Assembly: GCF_000247645.1 (NCBI RefSeq)
Contig: NZ_AHWA01000005.1
Location: 310,001-374,000, forward strand
Source of the DNA: Salinibacterium sp. PAMC 21357
Lineage (GTDB): Bacteria > Actinomycetota > Actinomycetes > Actinomycetales > Microbacteriaceae
Direction: 5' to 3'
Length of the DNA stretch: 64,000 bases
Each line of letters begins with the position of its first letter. Position 1 is the first letter of the stretch. Of the stretch, positions 34,818-43,807 are shown piece by piece. Made by a program: the position numbers and the translations under genes. The notes below the pieces were generated by a model. It worked only from the letters and a program-made list of their open reading frames with translations, did not search any database and was not told where the DNA came from.

Positions 34818-36176
34818 ATGAGCAAGCTCAGACTCGCCATTGTTGGTGCCGGCCCCGCCGGAATTTATGCCGCAGACATCCTGCTGAAAGCAGAACGACA
34901 GTTCGACGTGTCGATTGACCTGTTCGAGCAGTTGCCCGCGCCGTATGGTCTCGTACGCTATGGCGTTGCCCCCGATCATCCGCGTATCAAGGGCATTGTG
35001 AATGCTCTGCGCGATGTGCTCGATACCGGCAACATCCGTCTTTTCGGCAACGTCACTTATGGGCGCGATATCACCCTCGACGATCTCAAGAAGCACTACA
35101 ACGCCGTGATCTTCTCTACGGGTGCGGTGCGGGATGCTCCGCTTGCGATCCCCGGAATCGACCTGCCCGGCAGCCATGGTGCCGCCGATTTCGTCAGCTG
35201 GTACGACGGTCACCCCGATGTTTCCCGCGAGTGGACGCTCGACGCGAAAGAGACCGCAGTTATCGGCAACGGAAACGTTGCACTCGACGTTGCCAGAATG
35301 CTCGCTAAGCACGCGGATGACCTCCTGCCGACAGAGATTCCCGCCAACGTCTATGAGGGCCTCAAATCGAGCCCCGTGACCGACGTGCACGTGTTTGGTC
35401 GTCGCGGACCCATGCAGGTGAAGTTCACCCCGCTCGAGTTGCGCGAACTCGGCGAGCTCGACGATGTTGACCTCATCGTCGATGAAGAAGATTTCGACTA
35501 CGACGATGCCTCGAAAGCGGCGATCGAGTCCAACAAACAGATCATGGTGCTTGACCGAATCTTCACGAAGTGGCGCGGCCAAGAAAAGGGCACAGCATCA
35601 CGTCGCTTGCACTTGCACTTTTATGCCGGCCCCGTTGAAGTGCTCGGCACCGATCGTGTCGAAGGTTTCCGCTACGAACGCACCAAGCCCGACGGGCAAG
35701 GCGGCGTTGTCGGCACTGGCGAGTTCCGTGAAGTTGCGGTGCAGAGCGTGTATCGCGCTGTTGGCTACTACGGATCGCCGCTCGACGGCATCCCGTTCGA
35801 CAACCACCGCGGAGTAATTCCCAACCGCGAAGGCCAAGTCATTGACGACAACGACGAGCCGGTGCACGGCGTTTACGCGACCGGTTGGATCAAGCGTGGG
35901 CCCGTCGGTCTCATCGGTCACACCAAGTCTGACGCGATGGAAACCATCAAACACGTCATGAATGACCAAGCAAACTGGTGGAGCCCCGAACATCCAGAAG
36001 AACAGTCCGTTGTTGATCTGCTGAAGAGTCGCGACGTCGACTACACCAACCTGCAGGGCTGGCAGCTGCTGGATGCTCACGAAATCGCTCTCGGAGAACC
36101 TGAAGGCCGCGCGCGCATCAAGCTCGTCGACCGCGACGAAATGATTGCAGCCTCGAAAGCGGTTGGCAGCAACTAG
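34818..36176 (+). CDS. FprA-like NADPH-ferredoxin reductase
   Basis: An adrenodoxin-reductase-type flavoprotein of 452 residues. FAD binding is shown by LAIVGAGPAGIYAAD (5-19) and YGLVRYGVAPDHPRIKG; NADPH binding by VIGNGNVALDVARML and the VFGRRGP motif. It passes electrons from NADPH to ferredoxin, serving P450s or Fe-S assembly. ATG 34818 follows the prenyl synthase gene; longer in-frame starts lie inside that gene. No ferredoxin gene is adjacent. Confidence 0.93.
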   Translation: MSKLRLAIVGAGPAGIYAADILLKAERQFDVSIDLFEQLPAPYGLVRYGVAPDHPRIKGIVNALRDVLDTGNIRLFGNVTYGRDITLDDLKKHYNAVIFSTGAVRDAPLAIPGIDLPGSHGAADFVSWYDGHPDVSREWTLDAKETAVIGNGNVALDVARMLAKHADDLLPTEIPANVYEGLKSSPVTDVHVFGRRGPMQVKFTPLELRELGELDDVDLIVDEEDFDYDDASKAAIESNKQIMVLDRIFTKWRGQEKGTASRRLHLHFYAGPVEVLGTDRVEGFRYERTKPDGQGGVVGTGEFREVAVQSVYRAVGYYGSPLDGIPFDNHRGVIPNREGQVIDDNDEPVHGVYATGWIKRGPVGLIGHTKSDAMETIKHVMNDQANWWSPEHPEEQSVVDLLKSRDVDYTNLQGWQLLDAHEIALGEPEGRARIKLVDRDEMIAASKAVGSN

Positions 36177-36196
36177 CGCGGTAGCACCGACGCGCT

Positions 36197-37672
36197 CTAC
36201 TGAACGGCGGCGGTGAGTCGTGCGATGTTGTCGAGCACTTTGGAGCGCCGCGGGCGTTCCATCCACTCTTCGAGGGTAAGTTCGCGACTCACGCTGCGGT
36301 ATTGCTCCTCGAGGACACGCATGTCGGCAATGATTTCGGCGCCATGCATCATGACCGAAATTTCAAGGTTGAGGCTGAACGAACGCATATCCATGTTGCT
36401 CGAGCCAATCACCGCGATCTGGTCGTCGATCGTGAAGTGCTTTGCGTGCAAGACCGTTGGCGTCGGGTAGAGCCAAATTCTCACTCCAGCGCGCAAGAGC
36501 GTCTCGTAGTAGCTGCGTTGGGCGTGATAAACCAGCGCCTGATCACCGACTTCAGAAACGAAAAGCTGCACATCTAGCCCGCTCTGAGCTGCTGTCGTGA
36601 TCGCATAAAGCATTGAGTCGTCTGGCACGAAATAGGGGCTCGTGATGATCACGCGTTCTTGAGCGGCATAGAGCAACGAGTTGAACAAGCGCAGGTTGTT
36701 CTCACCCTCGAAGCCGGGGCCGCTTGGCACAACCTGGGCGTCAAGGTTTGCTTCGGTGGCCATTGGCGGGGCCAACGCACTCTCGCGCACGAGCAGTTCA
36801 TTCGTTTCGCTGTACCAGTCGGTGATGAAGAGCGCGTTAATTCCGGCAACGATTGGTCCCTCAAAGCGCACCATGAGGTCTTTCCACTGGAGGCCGCGTT
36901 TCTTATTGACGCGCTTGTTGTACGTGGAGTCGACCATGTTCTGTGAACCCGTGAAGGCGAGCTTGTTGTCGATCACGAGCAGCTTGCGGTGGTTGCGCAG
37001 GTCGAGGCGTTGAAACTTCCACTTCAGCGGTTGCAACGGCAGCATCAGTTGCCACTGCACCCCCATCTGCTTCAGGCGGCGAATGGTCGTGAAGTAGCCA
37101 GGGGAGCGCAGCGATGCCAAGTGGTCGAGCAGCACTCGAACCCGAACACCACGCCTGTGCGCCGCTTCTAGGGCGTCGAAAAAGGGCGCGGTTGTCGAGT
37201 CCAGACTGAGAATGTAGAACTCAACGTGCACATAATTGCTGGCACCGTTAACGGCCGCAGTCATGGCATCCAGCGACTCTTTATAGTCAGAGAAAAGCTT
37301 CGCCGAGTTTCCACCGACGAGGGGCATGGCGCCGAGAGTGCGATTGAGCTCCACAACGGGTTCGAGCCACGGTGGCCACGGCTGATCTCGACTGACCTGA
37401 TCCATACCTTCTGTGGACTCAACGATGAACTGGCTAATCTCGGCCTGCTTATCGCGGCGCCCCTTCGGCAGCTTGCGGCTACCGAACATGAGGAACAGCA
37501 GAATGCCAACATACGGAATGAAGAATATGGCGAGCAGCCACGCCATGGCGGTTTGCGGACGGCGATTGCGCGGAACATAGATGATCGAAAACACTCGCAC
37601 CGCGACGTCGATGAGGATGAGAACAGCCGCGAGAATCGCTGTAAAGCTGAGATCAATGCTGCCCAAGTCCAT
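36197..37672 (-). CDS. cls: cardiolipin synthase (PLD type)
   Basis: A 491-residue membrane enzyme that joins two phospholipids into cardiolipin. Two N-terminal helices with a PLDc_N pattern (QTAMAWLLAIFFIPYVGILLF) precede two phospholipase-D HKD motifs: NHRKLLVIDNKLAFTGSQNM and LHAKHFTIDDQIAVIGSSNMD. Both His, Lys and Asp sets are intact. The C-terminus shows the usual LTLEEWMERPRRSK. It is convergent with the reductase gene 20 bases away. Confidence 0.95.
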   Translation of the reverse strand: MDLGSIDLSFTAILAAVLILIDVAVRVFSIIYVPRNRRPQTAMAWLLAIFFIPYVGILLFLMFGSRKLPKGRRDKQAEISQFIVESTEGMDQVSRDQPWPPWLEPVVELNRTLGAMPLVGGNSAKLFSDYKESLDAMTAAVNGASNYVHVEFYILSLDSTTAPFFDALEAAHRRGVRVRVLLDHLASLRSPGYFTTIRRLKQMGVQWQLMLPLQPLKWKFQRLDLRNHRKLLVIDNKLAFTGSQNMVDSTYNKRVNKKRGLQWKDLMVRFEGPIVAGINALFITDWYSETNELLVRESALAPPMATEANLDAQVVPSGPGFEGENNLRLFNSLLYAAQERVIITSPYFVPDDSMLYAITTAAQSGLDVQLFVSEVGDQALVYHAQRSYYETLLRAGVRIWLYPTPTVLHAKHFTIDDQIAVIGSSNMDMRSFSLNLEISVMMHGAEIIADMRVLEEQYRSVSRELTLEEWMERPRRSKVLDNIARLTAAVQ

Positions 37673-37731
37673 GGGCGAAGTCTATCCAGTAACGACGCTA
37701 GCAATGGCGCCGCGGTGCTGCTGTCATTGCC

Positions 37732-38946
37732 CTAGTTAGGGGGGCCGTTGCCGTTCAGCGGCGGGCCCTGCCAGGCCGGGGTCTCGCCAGGCTCGCTGAA
37801 TGATCGGGCGACTACAACATCCGTGGAGGAATGGGCGATGATCGACAGCGCAATCGTGAGTGCCACGAGGTGGAAGATCAGGTCACCGGCGGGAATATCT
37901 GCTGAGACCACGACGAGAACGTAGACCACGGAGGCGAAGCCCTTCGGACCAAACCACATGGCCGCCACTTGCTCTCGCATCGAAAGGCCTGAGCCGAGGA
38001 ACGACACAAAGAGTGCCGCCGGGCGGGCGACGATGAGCGCGAGAATGGCGAAGAGCCAGCCGGTCCACGCGATCTCACCCAAGAACTTGAACGACAACAA
38101 CGCCCCGAAGACCATGAGAGCAAGCAGTTTGAGCAATTCGGAGATGATCTCGCCAAACTCTTCGAACTCCTCGCGCTCTTTTTGCCCCACCGTCGCCACG
38201 GTGACTCCCGCAGCGAAGGCCGCGAGAAAGAGGTTGGCGTGCAGCGTGGTTGACAGGGCAAAAACAAGCAACCCGATCGCGATCGGAACAAGCGGTTCGA
38301 ACACGCCAGCGGCCGCAAAGAGGCGGGTGTGGAGCGCCTTGATGACCAGCCACGGCACGGCAATTCCGATCACGGTACCGATGAGCAACTCGAGGCCCAA
38401 CTCGCCTAAATGCAAATCTTCGGAGCCAGAACTGACCGCCAGAAAAACGATGACGAACGGTAGAGCGAGCCCGTCGTTCACCCCGGACTCAACATTCAGA
38501 AGCTGCCGCAATCGCTGCGGAACGCGCTTGTTGCCCACCAATGCCGCAGCGAAAACCGGGTCAGTGGGGGCCAGAATGGCGCCGATCAGCAGCGCCTCCG
38601 GCCAATCCAACCCCACCAGAAAGTGCGCCAACACCGCGGTGATGCCGAGAGTGAGCGGCAAACCCCAACCCAAGGCGCGACCGGGAAGCCGCCACGCTTT
38701 GCGCAGGTCAGGCCAACCCATCTTCATGCCATCCGTGAACAACACCACGAAGAGAGCAATCTCGGCGATCGTCGAGACTTCAGACGATGCCGAATCGAAA
38801 CTCAGGATGCCCGTTGTCTCTGAACCGATCACAAACCCGACAAGCAAGAACAACACGGCCGCCGAGAGCACGGTTCGGCCCGCAAGCGCAGAAAAGAGCA
38901 CCGCCACCAAAAGAGTGGCCGCGAAAATCAGCAGGAAGGTGTCCAC
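37732..38946 (-). CDS. cation:proton antiporter (CPA family)
   Basis: A 404-residue, roughly 12-helix antiporter with the Na+/H+ exchanger fold: ALLIGAILAPTDPVFAAALVG carries the TDP motif of the unwound helix, and VESGVNDGLALPFVIVFLA carries the ND/GD ion site. There is no cytoplasmic RCK domain. It probably exports Na+ (or K+) in exchange for protons. It is co-oriented with cls and the YajQ gene. ATG 38946 is the natural start. Confidence 0.9.
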   Translation of the reverse strand: MDTFLLIFAATLLVAVLFSALAGRTVLSAAVLFLLVGFVIGSETTGILSFDSASSEVSTIAEIALFVVLFTDGMKMGWPDLRKAWRLPGRALGWGLPLTLGITAVLAHFLVGLDWPEALLIGAILAPTDPVFAAALVGNKRVPQRLRQLLNVESGVNDGLALPFVIVFLAVSSGSEDLHLGELGLELLIGTVIGIAVPWLVIKALHTRLFAAAGVFEPLVPIAIGLLVFALSTTLHANLFLAAFAAGVTVATVGQKEREEFEEFGEIISELLKLLALMVFGALLSFKFLGEIAWTGWLFAILALIVARPAALFVSFLGSGLSMREQVAAMWFGPKGFASVVYVLVVVSADIPAGDLIFHLVALTIALSIIAHSSTDVVVARSFSEPGETPAWQGPPLNGNGPPN

Positions 38947-38961
38947 GCTGCGGGGGAGCTG

Positions 38962-39450
38962 TTAGCGGAAGTTCACAAACTGAAGGGCAACTTCGAGGTC
39001 TTTGCCCTTGAGGAGCGCCATCGTCGCCTGCAGATCGTCACGGCTTTTGGACTGCACGCGCAATTCATCGCCCTGAATCTGCGACTTCACGCCCTTGGGG
39101 CCCTCATCGCGGATGATCTTAGAGATCTTCTTTGCGTCTTCAGAGGAGATGCCATTCTTCAGGCTGATCTCGATGCGGTATTCCTTGCCGCTGGCAAAAG
39201 GCTCACCAGCATCAAGGCTGCGAAGCGAGATGCCGCGCTTGATGAACTTGGCTTCAAGGACCTCAAGTACCGCCTTCACCCGCTCTTCGGCGTTTGCCTT
39301 CAACAGCAGGCTCTCACCGGTCCACTCGACCGAGGCGCCAACGCCTTTGAAGTCGTAACGCTGAACCAGCTCCTTCTGAGCCTGGTTCACAGCGTTTTCC
39401 GCCTCCATTTGGTCAACTTTGCTCACAATGTCAAACGAAGAATCAGCCAT
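38962..39450 (-). CDS. YajQ-family nucleotide-binding protein
   Basis: A 162-residue soluble protein with the hallmark start [22 protein letters not shown] and two ferredoxin-like halves. Family members bind RNA/tRNA, and in Xanthomonas bind cyclic di-GMP to act as transcription co-regulator. No downstream target is evident here. It lies 15 bases upstream of the antiporter gene in the same direction. Confidence 0.93.
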   Translation of the reverse strand: MADSSFDIVSKVDQMEAENAVNQAQKELVQRYDFKGVGASVEWTGESLLLKANAEERVKAVLEVLEAKFIKRGISLRSLDAGEPFASGKEYRIEISLKNGISSEDAKKISKIIRDEGPKGVKSQIQGDELRVQSKSRDDLQATMALLKGKDLEVALQFVNFR

Positions 39451-39584
39451 GCGCCCATGCTACCCGCGCAACGCACAGAACTCTCATTGCCCGCTTTTGG
39501 CGATGTGGTCACATGGAGGTCAGTTTCCTTGTATTCTGGTTCAGCGCGTTCGGTCAGATGAATACATGTGGCCGAAGGCGTCTT

Positions 39585-39669
39585 GGCGAGTTACCCAAGT
39601 GGCCAAAGGGATCTGACTGTAAATCAGACTGCATCGCATTCGAGGGTTCGAATCCCCCACTCGCCACCA
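39585..39669 (+). tRNA. tRNA-Tyr(GTA)
   Basis: 85 bases with encoded CCA. The acceptor stem is GGCGAGT / ACTCGCC, the anticodon stem TCTGA / TCAGA holds loop CTGTAAA (anticodon GTA), and a 13-base variable region is followed by a T-arm with the TTCGAAT loop. One A-C mismatch is seen in the T-stem. Confidence 0.95.
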
Positions 39670-39782
39670 CTTGTAAACATACGGAAACTGCCCCGGGAGC
39701 GCTCGACTACGAGATGCTCACCGGGGCATTTTCCTGCGCGGATGGTGCGCACTGTGCGTGCCCTTTCCGGAATAATGGGCGC

Positions 39783-40892
39783 GTGACTCTAACTTCATCT
39801 CCCGAGAGCCCGCCTTTTCGTCGTCGCTTAGCTCAGTTCGTTGACTCATCTCCGGTTCAGAACGCCGTTCTCGCCGTCATCATCGTCAACGCAGTGGTCA
39901 TTGCCCTCGCCGCTGCAGCCGATGAGGGAACGACCCTGTACAGCGTGCTGCATGCCCTCGACTCGATTGCGCTCGTTGTCTTTGTCATTGAACTCGTCCT
40001 CAAGCTCGTCGCTTACGGGCCGAAACGGTTCTTCAGTGACGGCTGGACCGTTTTCGACTTCATTGTTGTTGCGATTGCCCTTGTTCCCAGTTCTGGCCCA
40101 CTTTCGGTGCTCCGGGCACTGCGCGTTCTGCGCATCCTGCGGGTCGTGAAGTTTCTCCCTCAAGTGCGCATGGTGGTGGAAGCGTTGCTGCGCTCATTCC
40201 CCGGCATCGGAGCCATCGCGCTGTTGATGTCCCTCGTCTTTTTCGTGGCATCGGTCATGTCGACAGAACTATTCGGCGATGCCTTCCCCGAGTGGTTTGG
40301 TGACATCGGAAAGTCCACCTATTCGCTGTTCCAGATCATGACGCTGGAAAGCTGGTCAATGGGAATCGTTCGCCCCATCATGGAAGTGATGCCGCTGGCC
40401 TGGCTCTTCTTCGTGCCGTTCATCCTGATCGCCGCCTTCATCACCCTGAACCTCTTCATTGCCGTGATCGTCGACACCATGCAGTCCCTGCGGGTAGAGC
40501 GCGACGAGGCAAAGCACGCGGAATCTGAGCAGGAAAGCCCACGGGTTGCCCTAGACCTCGGCGACGACGAGCTCGTGATGCTGTCCAACGCTCTGGCTCG
40601 TTTAGCAGCAACGGAGTCTGCGCAGCCAGAAGTGCTTCGGATGTGGGAGATCGATACCCCTACGCTTTTGCGCGACGAGGTGCAGCGGCTACAGCAGGCT
40701 CTCGCCGGCGATCAAGACCTTTCACACACAGACTGGACGCGAGCCCTGTTCGCCTCTGATCGCGCGGTTATCAGGGGCTACGCTCACGGAGTGAAGTCTG
40801 AGCCGCGGGCCGCTGACGACCACGCGGCACTCACGCTTTCTCGCGCGATTCGCGCACGGTTCGATGCGCACGGCCTGGCGAATGCCAAGTGA
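39783..40892 (+). CDS. bacterial voltage-gated sodium channel (NaChBac/NavAb type)
   Basis: A 369-residue six-helix channel subunit forming tetramers. S4 carries regularly spaced Arg residues (VLRALRVLRILRVVKFL). The pore loop reads MTLESWSMG: the TLESWS selectivity filter of NavAb and NaChBac, whose Glu ring selects Na+. S6 follows with NLFIAVIVDTMQSL, then a helical cytoplasmic tail of about 120 residues with a coiled-coil-like segment, longer than in NavAb. GTG 39783 is taken because upstream frame lies in tRNA-Tyr. Confidence 0.93.
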   Translation: MTLTSSPESPPFRRRLAQFVDSSPVQNAVLAVIIVNAVVIALAAAADEGTTLYSVLHALDSIALVVFVIELVLKLVAYGPKRFFSDGWTVFDFIVVAIALVPSSGPLSVLRALRVLRILRVVKFLPQVRMVVEALLRSFPGIGAIALLMSLVFFVASVMSTELFGDAFPEWFGDIGKSTYSLFQIMTLESWSMGIVRPIMEVMPLAWLFFVPFILIAAFITLNLFIAVIVDTMQSLRVERDEAKHAESEQESPRVALDLGDDELVMLSNALARLAATESAQPEVLRMWEIDTPTLLRDEVQRLQQALAGDQDLSHTDWTRALFASDRAVIRGYAHGVKSEPRAADDHAALTLSRAIRARFDAHGLANAK

Positions 40893-41054
40893 GCATCTGC
40901 CGTACGTCGCAAAGCCCTAATCGATTCTTGCGAGTTGTCGATCAGATTTTGTGAGGATGACTGTAGCAAGTTGTCCGGCGATGCAAGCTCATCTTTTGCA
41001 CGGATAAATCTGCCAGTTGTCTCAGCATTTGTAGAAAAGTTTGTAAAACAGATA

Positions 41055-41083
41055 TTGCAGATAGTACAGTTGCTGCATATACA
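41055..41083 (+). promoter_or_regulatory. putative sigma-70-type promoter of the excisionase-like gene
   Basis: TTGCAG (41055-41060) and TATACA (41078-41083) are 17 bases apart, placing the transcript start near 41090 and an AAGGA ribosome site (41100-41104) shortly after. The surrounding 200 bases are clearly AT-richer than the rest of the window. Confidence 0.55.
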
Positions 41084-41109
41084 CGGATGTGTGTCCGCGA
41101 AGGAATAAA

Positions 41110-41529
41110 ATGCAAACTATCGAATCAACAAATACCGCTGACTCAGAAGTAGTTGAAGAGACATTGGCTGCTCTCCAGGATTCGCCTTTAGCCGCTCAGC
41201 TTCAAGCTCTTGTGCGTCAACTACGCGAAGGCCCTGTCAAATATGTAACAGGCGATAAGCCTTTAACTCCGAATGAGGCGGCAAAATTTCTCCAGATCAG
41301 TCGCCCTGTAGTAATGTCCCTCATTCGACGTGGAGAGCTGACAGCACTGCGCGTCGGCGAACGTGACAATCGAATCCCGTTCGCTGAAATTCAGAGTTTC
41401 GTCGCGAGACGAGATGCAGCTTCTAAGGATCTAGCTGCGTCCTTCGCTCGCGGAGCGTCGGCTCATGACGATGCCATTCTTCGAGTTGCTGGTGTCGACG
41501 CTGAGCGCGCAGCGGAGTTTGGTTTCTAA
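41110..41529 (+). CDS. excisionase-family DNA-binding protein, antitoxin-like
   Basis: A 139-residue protein: an acidic helical N-terminus (about 1-50), then an excisionase/MerR-type helix-turn-helix (LTPNEAAKFLQISRPVVMSLIRRGELTALRVGERDNRIPFAEIQSF) and a short helical C-terminus. Proteins with this order are usually antitoxins immediately upstream of a PIN-domain toxin. Here no toxin follows: the next gene is on the opposite strand and overlaps the last four bases. AAGGA five bases before ATG 41110 sets the start. Codon use and AT content suggest transfer. Confidence 0.8.
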   Translation: MQTIESTNTADSEVVEETLAALQDSPLAAQLQALVRQLREGPVKYVTGDKPLTPNEAAKFLQISRPVVMSLIRRGELTALRVGERDNRIPFAEIQSFVARRDAASKDLAASFARGASAHDDAILRVAGVDAERAAEFGF

Positions 41530-42629
41530 GAGACGCGATTCTCCGCGATTCGTCGAAGGAGCAGTTCTTTTACTGCGGACATGTTGGGTAGCTCGTCGAC
41601 GCACCGATCGCAGACGTCCATGCTTGCGGGGTTCTGGCTGGAAACGAACCAAGCGCCACAGGCTGAACGCATAGGAACTTTTAGAACGATCGAATCGACA
41701 ATCGCACGCTGATGGACGTAATGCGCGACAGTTGTCGGTTCCGTCTCAGCAATTGGCAGTTCGAAATCGCCTTCTACCTCTGAGGCGTAAAGCAATTGTT
41801 CTACTCTTGAGGGAGAAAGTTCTACGATGCAAAGCAGGTCCCCATCGTTTGTATAGCTGACATTTCGCCCCCAAACAACTTCGTCAGTCTCAAGTGTTGG
41901 CATGATCGTATTCACAAGCGTGTCCCCGATGGGCTGGCTCACGTGAACGCTCGGCGATAGCGTCAGAATTACCTGAACTAAAGCCTCCTCGCTCAACGCC
42001 TCTTTCGTGTCTGTGGGTACTGCCTCATCGCGAAGCAATTCGAATTTGATGTGTGCACGGATGGCGCTAACGTCGAGCGGCAAAAATGAAGGGGGAGGCT
42101 CGGGGAGATCTGCGCCAGCATGTCCCGTCCCATTTTTCCAAGCTTCCGCGAAGACCGTTATGACGGTTCGGACCAGCGAAGAACGCCATTCAACGGTCAT
42201 TCGCTCAACCTGGTCGCGGCTCAGTTGCAGTGCCTTCACGGCGTCGTCGTCAGACGTGGGCAACATTGCTTTGCCGTGCCGCTTGAACTGTGCAGGCGAG
42301 GACTTGTGGAACGCGTCGTGAGTGTCGGCGAAGGCGATCCAGTGGGAGTTTTGATGACTCACGATTGCTGAGCGCCAACCGGCGCCGACTGACTTATCGC
42401 GACCCTCGATGACAGCGAATCCTGCACACTTAGTTGACTCGCGATGGAGCGAAAAGCGCGAGTGTTTCACTGCTGGATCGAAGGCTTGGCAAATCTGTAC
42501 AGCGGGATGAGCGAGCTCGCTAAGTAACGGGAGTTCTTTGAACCGTTTTTCGACAAGAAGCTGACGCTGCGCGGTGTCTATCCAGCCGGAATTCAAGCCA
42601 TTGAGCATTCGGAGAGTGGGCCAAGTCAT
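41526..42629 (-). CDS. unknown protein with C-terminal Cys cluster (DUF3039-like end)
   Basis: A 367-residue soluble protein. The middle (about 60-300) has no recognised family. The C-terminal 60 residues read IVLKVPMRSACGAWFVSSQNP, then MDVCDRCVDEL: the ACG-x-W-F and CDRC pattern resembles the zinc-ribbon end of actinobacterial DUF3039 proteins (ALCGKVWVPSR...CP-x-C). ATG 42629 is preferred over TTG 42638. It converges with the antitoxin-like gene. A short possible gene diverges from its start. Base composition is lower in GC than the neighbours, so it is probably accessory. Confidence 0.6.
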   Translation of the reverse strand: MTWPTLRMLNGLNSGWIDTAQRQLLVEKRFKELPLLSELAHPAVQICQAFDPAVKHSRFSLHRESTKCAGFAVIEGRDKSVGAGWRSAIVSHQNSHWIAFADTHDAFHKSSPAQFKRHGKAMLPTSDDDAVKALQLSRDQVERMTVEWRSSLVRTVITVFAEAWKNGTGHAGADLPEPPPSFLPLDVSAIRAHIKFELLRDEAVPTDTKEALSEEALVQVILTLSPSVHVSQPIGDTLVNTIMPTLETDEVVWGRNVSYTNDGDLLCIVELSPSRVEQLLYASEVEGDFELPIAETEPTTVAHYVHQRAIVDSIVLKVPMRSACGAWFVSSQNPASMDVCDRCVDELPNMSAVKELLLRRIAENRVS

Positions 42630-42650
42630 GATTCGCAACCCTACCGCCTC

Positions 42651-42911
42651 ATGACAATGCCTCGGGTAATACGTTCGTTCTTGGACTTGACGTGTTCAGG
42701 ATCGCGAGGAAATTCGCCGCTATTGCTTGCACTGCACGGACCTCGCGAGGCAAAGCTGCGTGAGTTGACTTCGGGGATTCTACGCGACGTCGATGCCCAA
42801 TATCCTGCTGATCGCTTCGAGATTGCCCTGCCGCGCCCCGCCGTCCTCAACGGCAGCGGCTGCGTGTGGCACCGCATCCGCATCCGAATCTACTCGGGCG
42901 ATCAGCGGTGA
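42651..42911 (+). CDS. possible small hypothetical protein
   Basis: An 86-codon frame starting 22 bases from the divergent gene at 42629. The product is basic (start MTMPRVIRSFLDL, end WHRIRIRIYSGDQR) and has no recognised motif or ribosome site. It may be a fragment or a chance frame. It fills the gap before the inositol monophosphatase gene. Confidence 0.3.
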   Translation: MTMPRVIRSFLDLTCSGSRGNSPLLLALHGPREAKLRELTSGILRDVDAQYPADRFEIALPRPAVLNGSGCVWHRIRIRIYSGDQR

Positions 42912-42943
42912 TGACTAACGCTGCTGAGGCCTAGGCTTAAGAA

Positions 42944-43743
42944 ATGCCTCACGCCGAACTCCTTGACCTTGCTGCCAGCATTGCGACCCAGGCTGCAGAA
43001 CTTGCTGCCCGCCGGCGTATGAAGGGGTGGCCGTTGCGGATCGAAAATCCTCGTCAGTGGATGTTGTCACTCACGCAGACCGCGAGACCGAGCAACTCAT
43101 CCGCACGCTGTTGGCCGAAGCCCGCCCCGACGATGGATTCTTCGGTGAAGAGAGCACGCCCACTTCGGGCTCAAGTGGGCTGACTTGGGTAGTCGACCCC
43201 ATCGATGGCACCGTGAACTATCTCTATGGCATCCCGCACTATGCCGTGAGCATTGCTGTTGTTGAGGGTGACCCTGACCCTGCGACGTGGCGTGCGCTCG
43301 CCGGAGCAGTCGTGAACTTGGGGGCGCAGGAAACCTACACGGCCAGTGCTGGCGGGGGAGCGTTTCTCAATGGAGAACGTTTGCAGGTTGCCGAGGCAGT
43401 AGACCTCTCTCAGGCACTCGTGGCCACGGGGTTCTCTTATATCCAAGATGTGCGCGTCGAGCAGGGCCGCGTTATTGCTGAACTGATTTCACAAGTGCGG
43501 GACATTCGACGCATGGGCACCGCATCGCTAGACCTCTGCATGGTGGCATCCGGTCGAGTGAATGCGTACTTCGAGCGTTGCCTGAAACCGTGGGATCACG
43601 CGGCAGGAGCGCTCATCGCGCAGGAGTCCGGAGCGACCGTAAAGGGCAGGGGAGACAACGCCGCTGGCGAAGACTTTATCTTGGCAGCAGAGCCGACCGT
43701 TGCCCGGCTTTTGGAAGACGTTTTGGCCAGACTTGACGTCTAA
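42944..43743 (+). pseudogene. inositol monophosphatase family protein, frameshifted near its N-terminus
   Basis: The first frame (MPHAELLDLAASIATQAAEL, then AARRRMKG) and the second (VAVADRKSSSVDVVTHADRE and onward) join perfectly if one G is added to the GGGG run at 43024-43027. The corrected protein is 266 residues, the family norm, with all metal-site motifs: GEES, WVVDPIDGTVNYLYG and the C-terminal KPWDHAAGALIAQESG. It would hydrolyse inositol-1-phosphate or related phosphoesters. The gene is either recently broken or miscalled in a homopolymer. Confidence 0.87.
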
Positions 43744-43782
43744 GTAGACCACTTGAAAGTGGGGTAGCGAGTAGACCACTTG
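43743..43782. repeat. two 13-bp direct repeats containing a palindrome half
   Basis: AGTAGACCACTTG occurs at 43743-43755 and 43770-43782, 27 bases apart. The first is followed by a palindrome CCACTT-GA-AAGTGG (43749-43762). They lie just after the inositol monophosphatase gene and before the M23 leader. A related GGACCACTTG occurs near 50488. They could be regulator sites; no regulator is known. Confidence 0.45.
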
Positions 43783-43807
43783 CACGCTAACCTTTATGAA
43801 TCTGTTA

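Noticed and set aside
37958-38965. A 335-codon open frame opposite the antiporter gene
   Set aside because: It is Arg/Ser/Thr-rich with no family pattern and lies fully antisense to a clear membrane antiporter; it reflects GC-rich third positions.
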